From Microscillaceae bacterium (GTDB lineage: Bacteria; Bacteroidota; Bacteroidia; Cytophagales; Microscillaceae), in the NCBI GenBank assembly GCA_025054775.1, contig JANWZA010000041.1, positions 1 to 64,000 of the forward strand: 64,000 bases of DNA, given 5' to 3'. The notes under the pieces were generated by a model. The model did not search any database. It saw only the letters and a program-made list of their open reading frames with translations, and was not told the DNA's origin. How positions within the stretch are numbered: position 1 is the stretch's first letter; each line of letters begins with the position of its first letter. Both the position numbers and the translations under genes were made by a program. Positions 9,131-18,607 of the stretch are shown in pieces.

Positions 9131-9646
9131 ATGGAAAGAAACGATGAACTTTTAGAACTGGATAGACTCTTTTTCAAAGCCGATAATGAAATTAAAGACG
9201 GCTTGATTGTAGAAGCTTTTGATACGCTCACCTACATCATAGAACGAGATACTGAATATGGTAAAGCTTACAACCATTTAGGTTGGATTTATGAAACCAA
9301 ATACAAAGATTACAAAAAAGCAGAAGAATGCTATAAATTAGCATTAAAGTATGCCCCTGAATACACTGCTGTTTATCTTAATTATGCTATCGTACTCTCT
9401 ACACTTGAAAAATTTGAGGAATTAGAACAACTTTTAGCTAAAGCCCTTCAAGTACCAGGTATCAATAAATCTAAAATCTATAATGAATACGGTATCATGT
9501 ATGAAATGCAACAAAAATTTGACAAAGCCATAGAATACTACAAGAAATCAATCGCTTTTTCACTTAATAATGATGATATGCGAATTGCTCAAGAATCCAT
9601 TCAAAGATGTCAAACTAAAATGGATATTTTAGGAAAATATAACTAA
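9131..9646 (+). CDS. Tetratricopeptide repeat protein
   Basis: A 171-residue soluble protein made of TPR helices. Four repeat-like units can be seen, for example around AYNHLGWIYETKYKDYKKAEECY, LNYAIVLSTLEKFEELEQLL and IYNEYGIMYEMQQKFDKAIEYY. TPR proteins are scaffolds for protein interaction and give no hint of a specific partner. No signal peptide is seen, so it is probably cytoplasmic. A TAACTTTG element at 9005-9012 could be its promoter with a leader of about 110 nt. Confidence 0.8.
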   Translation: MERNDELLELDRLFFKADNEIKDGLIVEAFDTLTYIIERDTEYGKAYNHLGWIYETKYKDYKKAEECYKLALKYAPEYTAVYLNYAIVLSTLEKFEELEQLLAKALQVPGINKSKIYNEYGIMYEMQQKFDKAIEYYKKSIAFSLNNDDMRIAQESIQRCQTKMDILGKYN

Positions 9647-9810
9647 AATAAATTGAGAAAGTAAGCTTTTTTACCTCAGATTCAAAACATAAAATAATCA
9701 AAGCCAAGGTTATAATTCTAAATAGAACGATAAATACAATAATCTTAGCAGTTGGTAGATGATACGAAAACACAAAATAAAAATTGTAACTATTCTTCTT
9801 AAAATAGGCT

Positions 9811-10479
9811 ATGTTCGTAAAAAGAAGTATTCTAAGGACAATTATTTTAGTATTCCTTTACCACTCTACCTTTGCCCAACTTGTCAATCTTGTTAATATT
9901 GTGGGAGAGGTAATACGTGAAAACAAATATACTGATATTGAGGGGACACCCTATCTTTCAGAAAAATTTTATGATGGTTATGTGCTTATGCAAGATGGCA
10001 GAAAAGGTAACTTTCCAATTAAGTATGATGCCTTTGCAGATAAAATTTTATATATGCATAAACAAGTGATGTATGAGTTAGACAAAGCTGAAGTACGGGA
10101 GTTTAGCTATACAGATACCGAACAGAAAAAAACCTTTTTATTTAGAAATGGTTTTGGTACGTATAACAAAAATTCCGATAATGCTTTCTATGAAGTTTTG
10201 TATGATGGTAAACACAAACTGTTAAAACGATACCTAGTTGAAAAAGTTACTACTAAGCTGTTCAATTCAGCTACCACCACCATTAAATTTCAACTCTCTG
10301 AACAGTGGTTTATCTATACTAACAAGCAATTACAGCCTTTTAAGCGAAATAAAAAATCATTTCAAACTATTTTTGCCCATCAACCTGAAGTATTACGATA
10401 TATAGAAACTCAAAAACTAAAACTAAAAACTGATGAAGAAATAATTAAAGCCCTCAAATTTTTGGAAGGATTGGAATAA
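9811..10479 (+). CDS. Exported protein of unknown function
   Basis: The 222-residue product opens with a signal peptide (KRSILRTIILVFLYHSTFAQ, probable cleavage after Q22-23). The mature part is mixed alpha/beta with charged surface, e.g. YLSEKFYDGYVLMQDGRKGNF and a Lys-rich C-terminus. It resembles small secreted Bacteroidota proteins that often carry a strand-rich domain repeated in envelope proteins, but I do not recognise a family. It lies 164 bp after the TPR gene; co-transcription is uncertain. Confidence 0.65.
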   Translation: MFVKRSILRTIILVFLYHSTFAQLVNLVNIVGEVIRENKYTDIEGTPYLSEKFYDGYVLMQDGRKGNFPIKYDAFADKILYMHKQVMYELDKAEVREFSYTDTEQKKTFLFRNGFGTYNKNSDNAFYEVLYDGKHKLLKRYLVEKVTTKLFNSATTTIKFQLSEQWFIYTNKQLQPFKRNKKSFQTIFAHQPEVLRYIETQKLKLKTDEEIIKALKFLEGLE

Positions 10480-10946
10480 CCCCACTAGCCCTCACAAGTA
10501 AACCACTAAAAAACCTTATTAAGTCCTAAAAGAGCCTTCAAATTCTTGAAAATGTTAAACTCTACAAAAAATTTTTTTGAGGTATCTCTATGCCCTATTG
10601 CTGAGAGTAAAAAACTTCAATTTTCAACCTATTGATTTTCAAGGCTTTCTTGCAAGAATATTTAGATTTTCAAGTTCAGAACCAAATTAAAAAATAAACG
10701 TTAGGAGAATAATAGTAGCTCCGGCGGGAATCGAACCCACATCAAAAGTTTAGGAAACTTCTATTCTATCCGTTGAACTACGGAGCCAAAAGAATAATTT
10801 TTGAGACTGCAAATATAAGAAAAAGTTTTGGAAAGTTCAGCTATTACAAGATTTTTGGTTAATTTTCAAAACCTCTATCTATCACAAAAAATTGCTAACT
10901 TTGGAAATTTAATTTAACCGAAATTTATGTTTCAAAACGAAACAAT
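10480..10946. other. Intergenic region containing tRNA-Arg
   Basis: The only gene seen here is the tRNA at 10716-10787. A TAACTTTG box at 10896-10903 is placed 44 bp before uvrB and matches the -7 element, though no clear -33 box precedes it. Confidence 0.6.
10716..10787 (-). tRNA. tRNA-Arg (anticodon CCT)
   Basis: The minus strand folds into a 72-nt cloverleaf. The acceptor stem is GGCTCCG with CGGAGCT (one G-U pair), the D stem GTTC/GAAT, the anticodon stem GAAGT/ACTTT around loop TTCCTAA, and the T arm GTGGG-TTCGATT-CCCGC. The loop gives anticodon CCT, reading the rare arginine codon AGG. The 3' CCA is not encoded; the discriminator base is A. Confidence 0.95.
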
Positions 10947-12974
10947 ATGTTTCAACTTGTAGCCGATTTTGAACCCACGGGCGACCAGCCGCAAGCTATC
11001 CAACAATTGGTAGAGGGCATTTTGCGTGGTGAAAAGTATCAAACTTTACTCGGCGTAACAGGTTCAGGCAAAACTTTTACTATTGCTAATGTAATAGCCC
11101 AAGTCAATAAACCGACCTTAGTACTCTCACACAATAAAACTTTAGCTGCTCAGCTTTATGGCGAATTTAAGCAGTTTTTTCCTAACAATGCCGTAGAATA
11201 TTTTATTTCTTACTATGATTATTATCAACCTGAGGCTTACATTCCTGCTACTAATACGTACATTGAAAAAGAATTAGCTATTAATGATGAGATTGAAAAG
11301 TTGCGTTTAAGTGCCACTTCAGCTTTGCTTTCAGGAAGAAGCGATGTGTTGGTAGTGGCTTCTGTTTCTTGTATTTATGGAATTGGCAATCCTGAGGAGT
11401 TCTCCAAGAATATAATTCGTGTAGCTGTAGGGGATGTAATTAGCCGAAATCGCCTCTTATTTGCTTTGGTAGATATTCTCTATACACGTACCGAAGCGGA
11501 ATTCTCTCGTGGTACATTTAGAGTAAGAGGTGATACGGTAGATATTTTTGTAGCTTATGCCGATTTTGCTTACCGTATTTTCTTCTTTGGCGACGAGATT
11601 GAAGCTATACAACGTATCAATCCAACTAATAACCAAAAGATTGCCGATGAGCGCGCTATTTCTATTTTTCCTGCTAACTTATTCGTAACTAGTCAAGATA
11701 CTCTGCACAAAGCTATACAAGAAATCGAGGCAGACCTAGCACAACAAATCAAATATTTTGAACGTGAAGGTAGATTAGAGGAGGCAGAGCGCATCAAGCA
11801 ACGTACTGAATTTGATTTAGAAATGATGCGCGAGCTAGGCTATTGTTCAGGTATTGAAAACTATTCACGATATTTTGACCGTAGGCAAAAAGGACAACGC
11901 CCCTTCTGCTTGATTGACTACTTTCCAAAAGATTTTCTTATGGTAATTGATGAAAGCCATGTTACTATTCCACAAATCAGAGGTATGTATGGTGGAGACC
12001 GCTCACGTAAGATTACTTTGGTAGAGTATGGCTTTCGCTTGCCTTCAGCTTTGGATAACAGACCGCTCAATTTCCAAGAATTTGAGGCACTGATCCATCA
12101 AATTATCTATGTAAGTGCCACTCCTGCTGATTATGAACTCCGCCTTTCGGAAGGTGTAGTAGTAGAGCAACTAATTCGCCCCACGGGAGTATTAGATCCA
12201 CAAGTATTTGTGCGTCCAAGTCTTAATCAAATTGATGACTTGTTAGAGGAAATTCACCAAACTCTTCAGAATGATGGGCGCGTACTCGTTACCACACTTA
12301 CTAAACGCATGGCAGAGGAGCTAAGTTACTATTTATGTAGGTTAGGTATTAAGTGCCAGTACATTCATTCAGACGTAAAGCCCATAGAGCGAGTAGAAAT
12401 TTTGCGCCAGTTACGTCTAGGAATTATTGATGTTTTAGTGGGTGTAAATCTCTTACGAGAAGGGTTGGATTTGCCCGAGGTTGCCCTTGTAGCCATTATG
12501 GATGCAGACAAAGAAGGCTTTTTACGAAACGAACGCTCTCTTATTCAGATCATTGGGCGTGCTGCAAGGAACGAACAGGGCAAAGTTATTTTATATGCTG
12601 ATACCATAACTCAATCCATGGAGATAGCCATAAATGAAACCCAGCGTAGAAGACGCATTCAAGAGGAGTTTAACCAAAAGCATAATATTACCCCAAGAAC
12701 TATAAAAAAATCAAAAGAAGCTATTTTGAAACAAACTGAAGTAGCTGATGCGAAAAAGGTTATCAAACTCTATTATACCGAACCTGAGGAAATAAACATT
12801 ACCACCGACCCTGTAATTAAATACCTGACCCAAAGTAAAGAAGAATTACGGAAATTGATAAAACAAACACAAAAAGCCATGGAAGCTGCCGCAAAAGAAT
12901 TAAATTTTTTGGAAGCAGCTCGCCTTCGCGACGAACTTGCCCAACTCAAAGAATTAGAAAAGAATGCCTGCTAA
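10947..12974 (+). CDS. uvrB: Excinuclease ABC subunit B
   Basis: UvrB is the damage-verifying helicase-like subunit of nucleotide excision repair; UvrA loads it and it recruits UvrC. The 675-residue product is full length. Walker A is GVTGSGKT (36-43), the beta-hairpin that clamps DNA is in YYDYYQPEAYIP, helicase motif II reads VIDESH, motif VI is near QIIGRAARN, and the C-terminal UVR domain contains KAMEAAAKELNFLEAARLRD, which contacts UvrC. ATG 10947 starts in the expected MFQLVADFEPTGDQP. It appears to be a single-gene unit. Confidence 0.97.
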   Translation: MFQLVADFEPTGDQPQAIQQLVEGILRGEKYQTLLGVTGSGKTFTIANVIAQVNKPTLVLSHNKTLAAQLYGEFKQFFPNNAVEYFISYYDYYQPEAYIPATNTYIEKELAINDEIEKLRLSATSALLSGRSDVLVVASVSCIYGIGNPEEFSKNIIRVAVGDVISRNRLLFALVDILYTRTEAEFSRGTFRVRGDTVDIFVAYADFAYRIFFFGDEIEAIQRINPTNNQKIADERAISIFPANLFVTSQDTLHKAIQEIEADLAQQIKYFEREGRLEEAERIKQRTEFDLEMMRELGYCSGIENYSRYFDRRQKGQRPFCLIDYFPKDFLMVIDESHVTIPQIRGMYGGDRSRKITLVEYGFRLPSALDNRPLNFQEFEALIHQIIYVSATPADYELRLSEGVVVEQLIRPTGVLDPQVFVRPSLNQIDDLLEEIHQTLQNDGRVLVTTLTKRMAEELSYYLCRLGIKCQYIHSDVKPIERVEILRQLRLGIIDVLVGVNLLREGLDLPEVALVAIMDADKEGFLRNERSLIQIIGRAARNEQGKVILYADTITQSMEIAINETQRRRRIQEEFNQKHNITPRTIKKSKEAILKQTEVADAKKVIKLYYTEPEEINITTDPVIKYLTQSKEELRKLIKQTQKAMEAAAKELNFLEAARLRDELAQLKELEKNAC

Positions 12975-13060
12975 ATATTAACAAGTTCATTTTGGTTACA
13001 AGTGGGTAATGATTCAATTCGTTTTACAAGATTACACATCTTACACTACTACCCTATTTT

Positions 13061-13459
13061 TTAATTGTTAAAAAATACCTGCATAGCCGCCCACAGGCGT
13101 TTTTTAAGTTCTACAGATTGGCTAATTGCTAACAAGGCATCAGCAATAATTACTTTGGTTTCACCTATCTTTACTGTTTCATAAGGCGGAATTTGCCAGT
13201 TTATTGCTGTTTGGTTAAAATCTACACCAAAGGACAAGAGATGAGTTGAAAGCAAAACCTCTTTCGCTTGCGTTGTTTTTTTCGGATAAATCAATTTGCA
13301 TTGGCTTATTTCTAAACTAACCGCTCTTAGGATTTTACCCAAAAATAGCTCCCCTTGAATGGATAGCTTGTCAGGTAGTAAGACTACCATAGGAAATTTA
13401 GGCTGATTTTCAATAATATAAATAGGTTCGGTAATGAAAAAGGGAGGTAGATAAGGCAT
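13061..13459 (-). CDS. Conserved hypothetical protein (weak HolD/uracil-glycosylase-fold resemblance)
   Basis: A 132-residue cytoplasmic protein. The order of segments ELFLGKILRAVSLEISQCKLIYP, HLLSFGVDF, YETVKIGETKVIIADALLAISQSVELKKRLWAAMQVFF resembles the layout of the DNA polymerase III psi subunit (HolD) and related uracil-glycosylase folds. I could not confirm a family, so function is left open. It is divergently arranged with polX, with the polX promoter in the 75-bp gap. If related to HolD, replication would be a fitting context next to uvrB and polX, but that is weak evidence. Confidence 0.5.
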   Translation of the reverse strand: MPYLPPFFITEPIYIIENQPKFPMVVLLPDKLSIQGELFLGKILRAVSLEISQCKLIYPKKTTQAKEVLLSTHLLSFGVDFNQTAINWQIPPYETVKIGETKVIIADALLAISQSVELKKRLWAAMQVFFNN

Positions 13460-13478
13460 AGTTCACGAAAAAAGGAAA

Positions 13479-13510
13479 TTTGGATTTTCAGTGCAAAAGG
13501 CATAGCTTTG
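13479..13510 (+). promoter_or_regulatory. Bacteroidota-type promoter of polX
   Basis: TTTG (13479-13482) followed by 20 bp and TAGCTTTG (13503-13510) fits the TTTG-N19-TAnnTTTG promoter of this phylum. The predicted start lies about 7 nt after the last G, giving a short leader to ATG 13535. Confidence 0.6.
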
Positions 13511-13534
13511 CAAAGATAAAAAAACTTCAGGGCA

Positions 13535-15253
13535 ATGATAGATACTAATACACTTTTACAAAAACTTCGCTTGTATGTAACGCTTTTAGAATTGCACGAT
13601 GAGAACGAGTTTAAGATAAGAACCTACCAAAATGCCATTTTTCAGGCAGAAAAAAATAACTATGCATTAGCAGAGATGCCTTTGGCGCAAATTGCCTCGC
13701 TCAAAGGGATAGGCAAGAGTTTGTTAAGCAAAATAGAGCAGTTACGGCTCAAAGGTACGTTTGATGACTTGGAAATTTTACTCAACCAAACACCTGCCGG
13801 AGTGTTACAAATGTTTAAGATACAAGGACTAGGCAAAAAGAAAATTCAAACTTTGTGGAAAGAATACGGCTACACCAGTTTGGAAGCCCTTTACGAAGCT
13901 TGCGAAAATGGGCAAATTGCTCAACTGAAAGGCTTTGGCGAGAAAATGCAAGAAAATATTAAAAATGCTTTGCTTTACCAACGTACCAACTCCGCAAAAA
14001 TATTTTGGGCTGACGCCGAGCCAATCGCCCACGAAATTAAAGCATATTTGCAACAGAAAAATATTAGCCCACGAATTGAAATTGCGGGCAATTTGCGTCA
14101 AGTGGTTGAAGTTCTTGAAAAAATTGAACTTATAATGGCAACTGACAGTTTTGCCCAAACACACCAAGCCCTTGCCCTTTGCCCTGAACTCAAAAAGAAT
14201 ACACAACATACGGGAATATTCACCTGGCGCGGTACTTGGAAGGATACACCACACAAAATAGAAATACATTTAGCACACAAAGATAGCTTTGAAAGCCAGT
14301 GGTTTATGCGTTCTGCAAGCTGGCAACATCTTACTACAAAGTTACACAACGGGCAAACTTTGAGGCAAATTGCTTTGCAAAATCCTACTTTGAGCGAGGT
14401 AGAAATTTATCAAAAAGTAGATTTACCATATATTCTACCACTGCACCGCGAAAATTGCCACGAGTTTAGGTGGATAAGCCAGCAACGTTATCAGCCCGAG
14501 AAATTACTACAACTCAAAGATTTAAAGGGGATTTTACACGTACACTCTACATATAGCGATGGAGCAGATACCTTACAAGCAATAGCAGAAGCTACACGAA
14601 AATTAGGATATGATTATTTGGGCATTACAGACCACTCCAAAAGTGCTTTTTATGCTAACGGCTTAGAAGAGAAACGTATTTGGGAACAGCACGCTGAAAT
14701 TGACCGCTTGAATGCTCAATTTGAAGATTTTTATATTTTCAAGGGTATTGAAGCTGATATTTTAGCCGATGGTTCTTTGGATTATGACTACGAAATCTTG
14801 AAATCTTTTGATTTTGTAATTGCCTCTATTCACTCAGGGCTAAAAATGAACCTTGAAAAAGCTACGCAACGGCTCATTAAAGCTATAGAAAACCCTTACA
14901 CTACTATTTTGGGACATCCTACAGGACGGATATGGCTTAAACGTGAGGGCTATCCGATTGATTACCGAAAAGTTATAGACGCTTGTGCCGCTAATGGCGT
15001 GGCAATAGAAGTGAACGCAAGTCCTTATCGCCTAGATTTAGACTGGCGTTGGATAGACCTTGCTCAAGAAAAAAGTATAAAAATAAGTATTAACCCTGAT
15101 GCTCACGAAATAGCTACCTTACAAGACGTAACTTACGGCATTATATTTGCCCAAAAAGGTGGATTATTGCCTGAGAATACGCTTAACGCATTTTCAAGAG
15201 AAAAAATTGCATACTTTTTTCAACAAAAAAGTAATAAAAGTAATAAAGGATAA
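13535..15253 (+). CDS. polX: PolX-type DNA polymerase/PHP phosphoesterase with degenerate polymerase site
   Basis: The 572-residue product has the PolX layout: helix-hairpin-helix DNA-binding segments (around SLKGIGKSLLSKIEQL, MFKIQGLGKKKIQTLW and LKGFGEKMQENI), a nucleotidyltransferase-like palm, and a C-terminal PHP domain from about 330. The PHP metal motif is H335-V-H337, followed by TDHS, GIEADI and NPDAHE. In the palm, the usual GSxRR and DxD motifs read G185-N-L-R-Q189 and K196-I-E198, so the catalytic aspartates are missing. The PHP half should still work as a nuclease. It probably acts in base excision repair, with polymerase activity doubtful. Confidence 0.9.
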   Translation: MIDTNTLLQKLRLYVTLLELHDENEFKIRTYQNAIFQAEKNNYALAEMPLAQIASLKGIGKSLLSKIEQLRLKGTFDDLEILLNQTPAGVLQMFKIQGLGKKKIQTLWKEYGYTSLEALYEACENGQIAQLKGFGEKMQENIKNALLYQRTNSAKIFWADAEPIAHEIKAYLQQKNISPRIEIAGNLRQVVEVLEKIELIMATDSFAQTHQALALCPELKKNTQHTGIFTWRGTWKDTPHKIEIHLAHKDSFESQWFMRSASWQHLTTKLHNGQTLRQIALQNPTLSEVEIYQKVDLPYILPLHRENCHEFRWISQQRYQPEKLLQLKDLKGILHVHSTYSDGADTLQAIAEATRKLGYDYLGITDHSKSAFYANGLEEKRIWEQHAEIDRLNAQFEDFYIFKGIEADILADGSLDYDYEILKSFDFVIASIHSGLKMNLEKATQRLIKAIENPYTTILGHPTGRIWLKREGYPIDYRKVIDACAANGVAIEVNASPYRLDLDWRWIDLAQEKSIKISINPDAHEIATLQDVTYGIIFAQKGGLLPENTLNAFSREKIAYFFQQKSNKSNKG

Positions 15254-15293
15254 GTATTTATTGCAAATCAAGTAGTTTAACTACACATCAAAC

Positions 15294-15660
15294 ATGTCAA
15301 ATATCAATTTTCAAACATTTAGCCAAGAGGTAATTCAAAATTTTGAGAGCGTTCTCAAAGAAACCTTAATAAGGTTTTACACGGGAAGGGCTAAGTGATG
15401 CGCGTGCCTTTTTATAAGAAAGCAAAACTAAACTAAAACAATGATTTATACAATTGCAAATAGGTGAAGAACTTTCACAAGAGGAGTTTGAATTTCTGCT
15501 CAAAAGCCAACAAGATTTAGAAAAAATGAAATTTCTTACTCAAAAAGGTGTTGCTAAGGTGCGAATAGAAAATTTGAAAGTAGATTACTTACTATTGCTT
15601 TCCAAACAGCCCTACGACTTGCTTTTCCTACAATTTAAGCTACAAAGGCTATACTCATAA
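15294..15660 (+). pseudogene. Decayed small gene of a common Bacteroidota ~115-aa family
   Basis: Two reading frames give one interrupted protein. An ATG at 15294 opens a 34-codon frame ending VLKETLIRFYTGRAK. From about 15376 another frame continues with REGLSDARAFL, a TAA (15415), ESKTKLKQ, a TGA (15442), and then a 71-codon stretch ELSQEEFEFLLKSQQDLEKMKF to the stop at 15658. The TGA sits where a Trp is expected. The joined protein follows the pattern of small Bacteroidota proteins that have DAxxFLxxxKxxLxxW...L..G.xxxEEFEFL...KDLxxM. I infer one gene broken by a frameshift near 15376 and two stops. A start at TTG 15454 could still express the second half. Confidence 0.6.
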
Positions 15661-15807
15661 TAATTAAGTATTTGTGAACTATACCATTCACAAAATAGTC
15701 AATTAAATAGAAATCTATTTTGTCTTGGTTCTGCTATTATTTTTTAAGAATTTTTTGCAGGAAACAATTCTCTGACGAAAGAGTTTCGCATTATTCATTC
15801 ATTTACT

Positions 15808-16677
15808 ATGTTTTTTGAAACACAATTATTAGCCAGCGATTGGCTTGCCCAAAAGAAGGTGCAAATTTGGGTAATGCGAATAGATAAAATACACCCACAA
15901 ATTTCAGGGAATAAGTGGTTTAAGCTAAAATATAACCTACAAGAAGCTAGGACCTTAGGCTTTGATACTTTGCTTACCTTTGGCGGAGCCTACTCAAATC
16001 ATATCTATGCTACAGCTGCTGCAGGTAAAATCTTTGGCTTTCAGACTATCAGCATTATTCGTGGGGAGAAGACTTTACCTTTGAACGAAACTCTAACTTT
16101 TGCCCAAGCTCAAGGTATGAAATTAGATTATGTAAGCCGTGAGCAATATCGGCAAAAAAACGAGCCCTACTTTATTCGGCAACTACAAGAGAAATGGGGC
16201 AGATTCTATCTTATTCCTGAAGGTGGAAGCAATGCTCTGGCAGTGAAAGGTTGTGCAGAAATTTTACAAAACTGTCCTATTGATTTTGATTTCATATGCC
16301 TGCCCTGCGGCACAGGAGGCACTTTGGCAGGGGTAAGTTTGGCACTCTCACCACATCAAAGAGCCTTAGGATTTGCTGTCTTGAAAAATGCTCAATTTTT
16401 ATACAAAGAAGTGGTAAAACTTCAACAAGAGGCTGCACAAATACATACCCAGAACTATCATATTTTTTTGGATTACCACTTAGGAGGCTATGCCAAAATA
16501 CCCCTCTTCTTACAAAGTTTTTGTAACTTGTTTACCAACACCTTTTCTATACCAATAGAACCAATTTACACGGGTAAAATGTTTTTAGGTATTTGGGATT
16601 TAATAAGTAAAGATTTTTTTGCTCCTTATACTCAAATTGTAGCATTACATACAGGAGGCATGCGTTTATCTTCCTAA
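15808..16677 (+). CDS. PLP-dependent ACC deaminase/D-cysteine desulfhydrase family enzyme
   Basis: A 289-residue fold-type II PLP enzyme. The Schiff-base lysine sits in SGNKWFKLKYN (K36), the PLP phosphate loop is near GGTLAGVSLA, and GGAYSNH holds the ring-contacting residues. Family members either deaminate 1-aminocyclopropane-1-carboxylate or remove sulfide from D-cysteine; the discriminating residues cannot be settled by eye. In this phylum D-cysteine desulfhydrase is the more likely activity. It ends convergently with mnmG, with a 12-bp overlap of coding ends (16666-16677). Confidence 0.85.
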   Translation: MFFETQLLASDWLAQKKVQIWVMRIDKIHPQISGNKWFKLKYNLQEARTLGFDTLLTFGGAYSNHIYATAAAGKIFGFQTISIIRGEKTLPLNETLTFAQAQGMKLDYVSREQYRQKNEPYFIRQLQEKWGRFYLIPEGGSNALAVKGCAEILQNCPIDFDFICLPCGTGGTLAGVSLALSPHQRALGFAVLKNAQFLYKEVVKLQQEAAQIHTQNYHIFLDYHLGGYAKIPLFLQSFCNLFTNTFSIPIEPIYTGKMFLGIWDLISKDFFAPYTQIVALHTGGMRLSS

Positions 16678-18528
16678 ATATACCATTAGTACGGAAACAT
16701 CGGAGGCTGAAACCCCACTAATACGCGAGGCTTGCCCAATAGTTTCGGGGCGAAATTTTTGTAATTTTTGCCTACCTTCGGTAGAAATTGCCTGTATTTT
16801 GCTATAATCAAAATTAGCAGGAATTTTTAAGTTTTCTAATTGACTAATTTTCTCTGCCATTTTTTGTTCTTTTTCTATATAGCTTTCATATTTTATAGCA
16901 ATTTCCACCTGTTCGGCTACTTCTGCTGGGACCTTGGCAAGCAATTCACGTAAAGCAGGAATAGCTTTGGAAAGTGTTGCAAAGTCAATTTCAGGTCTGC
17001 GGAGTAAGTTTACCCAAGTAGTTTTTTCACGGATAGGAGTACTACCCATGCTCTCCAAAAAACGGTTAATATTTTCGGGCTCAATTTTCCCTGCAAAAAT
17101 TTCTTTTTGTAATTGAGCAATTTTAGCTTGCTTATCTTTCAGCCTATCTAGTCGCTCTTGTGAAGCTAATCCCAAGTTATAGCCTTTTTGGGTGAGTCGC
17201 ATGTCGGCATTATCTTGGCGAAGTAGGATACGATATTCTGCCCGAGAGGTAAACATGCGATAAGGCTCGTCTGTGCCTTTGTTAATCAAATCGTCAATGA
17301 GTACACCAATGTAAGCCTCTGAACGTTTAAGGATAAAGGGCTCTTTTTCGTGGGCGTTTTGGTGTGCATTGATACCTGCCACAAGCCCTTGGCAGGCGGC
17401 TTCTTCATAACCTGTGGTGCCATTGATTTGCCCTGCAAAAAATAAGTTTTGAATAAGTTTAGTTTCTAAGGTTGGTTTTAGTTGAGTGGGAGGAAAATAG
17501 TCATATTCAATAGCATAACCTGGACGAAACATTTTGACATTTTCAAAGCCTGGGATAAGGCGAAGGGCTTTGTATTGCACGTCTTCGGGCAAAGAAGTAG
17601 AAAAGCCATTTACATATACCTCTATGGTATTCCAACCTTCGGGTTCTATAAATATTTGGTGTCGCTCTCTTTCGGAGAAGCGGTTAATTTTATCCTCAAT
17701 AGAGGGGCAGTAGCGAGGTCCTACCCCTTGGATGCGTCCTGTAAACATAGGAGATTTGTCAAATCCTGTTTGCAAGACGGCATGTACTTGTGGATTGGTG
17801 TAAGTGATAAAGCAGCTACGCTGTTTAGTAAGTGGTGGGGTATCCAAAAATGAGAACTTGCCTGGAGGCTCATCGCCTTTTTGTTCTTCAGTACGGCTGT
17901 AATCAATTGTTCTACCATCTACGCGTGGGGGAGTACCTGTTTTCATACGTCCTGCCTCAAAGCCTAAGCTAATGAGTTGTTCGGTTAAGCCTTTTGCAGC
18001 TTTCTCTCCGACTCGCCCTCCGCCGAAGTTTTTTTCGCCAATGTGGATAACACCATTCAAGAAAGTACCATTAGTAAGCACTACGGTCTTGCCTTCAATC
18101 TCTACACCGAGAGCAGTACGCACACCGTACACGCGCTTATCTTTAACTAAAATTCCAGTGACCATCTCTTGCCAAAAATCTAAATTAGGCAGAGTTTCAA
18201 GGTAAAGTCGCCACTCTTCGGAGAATCTCATTCTGTCGCTTTGGCAACGTGGGCTCCACATGGCAGCTCCTTTGCTTCGGTTAAGCATACGAAACTGTAT
18301 CATGGTCTTGTCTGATACAATGCCTGAATAGCCTCCTAAGGCATCAATTTCTCTCACGATTTGCCCTTTGGCTACTCCCCCCATTGCAGGATTGCACGAC
18401 ATTTGAGCTATTTTAGTCATGTCCATCGTAATGAGCAATACTTTGGAGCCCATGTTAGCTGCCGCAGCTGCTGCTTCGCAACCTGCATGCCCTGCTCCTA
18501 CTACTATGACATCATATTTAGGAAACAT
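16666..18528 (-). CDS. mnmG: tRNA uridine-5-carboxymethylaminomethyl modification enzyme MnmG (GidA)
   Basis: MnmG, with MnmE, adds the carboxymethylaminomethyl group to U34 of several tRNAs using FAD, NADH, glycine or ammonium and methylene-THF. The 620-residue length is typical. The FAD-binding Rossmann motif VIVVGAGHAGCEAAAAAANMG starts at residue 8, followed by PAMGGVAKGQIVREID, the conserved CPSIEDK and GYEEAACQGL, and the tRNA-binding C-terminal domain. No MnmE gene lies in the window. It is transcribed in the same direction as the small gene at 18608 and metF, with an 80-bp gap. Confidence 0.97.
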   Translation of the reverse strand: MFPKYDVIVVGAGHAGCEAAAAAANMGSKVLLITMDMTKIAQMSCNPAMGGVAKGQIVREIDALGGYSGIVSDKTMIQFRMLNRSKGAAMWSPRCQSDRMRFSEEWRLYLETLPNLDFWQEMVTGILVKDKRVYGVRTALGVEIEGKTVVLTNGTFLNGVIHIGEKNFGGGRVGEKAAKGLTEQLISLGFEAGRMKTGTPPRVDGRTIDYSRTEEQKGDEPPGKFSFLDTPPLTKQRSCFITYTNPQVHAVLQTGFDKSPMFTGRIQGVGPRYCPSIEDKINRFSERERHQIFIEPEGWNTIEVYVNGFSTSLPEDVQYKALRLIPGFENVKMFRPGYAIEYDYFPPTQLKPTLETKLIQNLFFAGQINGTTGYEEAACQGLVAGINAHQNAHEKEPFILKRSEAYIGVLIDDLINKGTDEPYRMFTSRAEYRILLRQDNADMRLTQKGYNLGLASQERLDRLKDKQAKIAQLQKEIFAGKIEPENINRFLESMGSTPIREKTTWVNLLRRPEIDFATLSKAIPALRELLAKVPAEVAEQVEIAIKYESYIEKEQKMAEKISQLENLKIPANFDYSKIQAISTEGRQKLQKFRPETIGQASRISGVSASDVSVLMVYLGR

Positions 18529-18607
18529 ACTTTCAATCTCAGTATTGGATTTATTAGTTTTTTAATCTGTATCAACAGTAAATAGTTTCAGTATTTTACG
18601 AGGCTTA

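Noticed and set aside
8940-9155. 71-codon open frame before the TPR gene
   Set aside because: Low-complexity Phe/Lys/Asn-rich translation and overlap with the better supported TPR gene start.
15361-15377. Palindrome AAACCTTAATAAGGTTT read as a terminator
   Set aside because: It lies inside the decayed small gene and has only a short T run; it may be chance.
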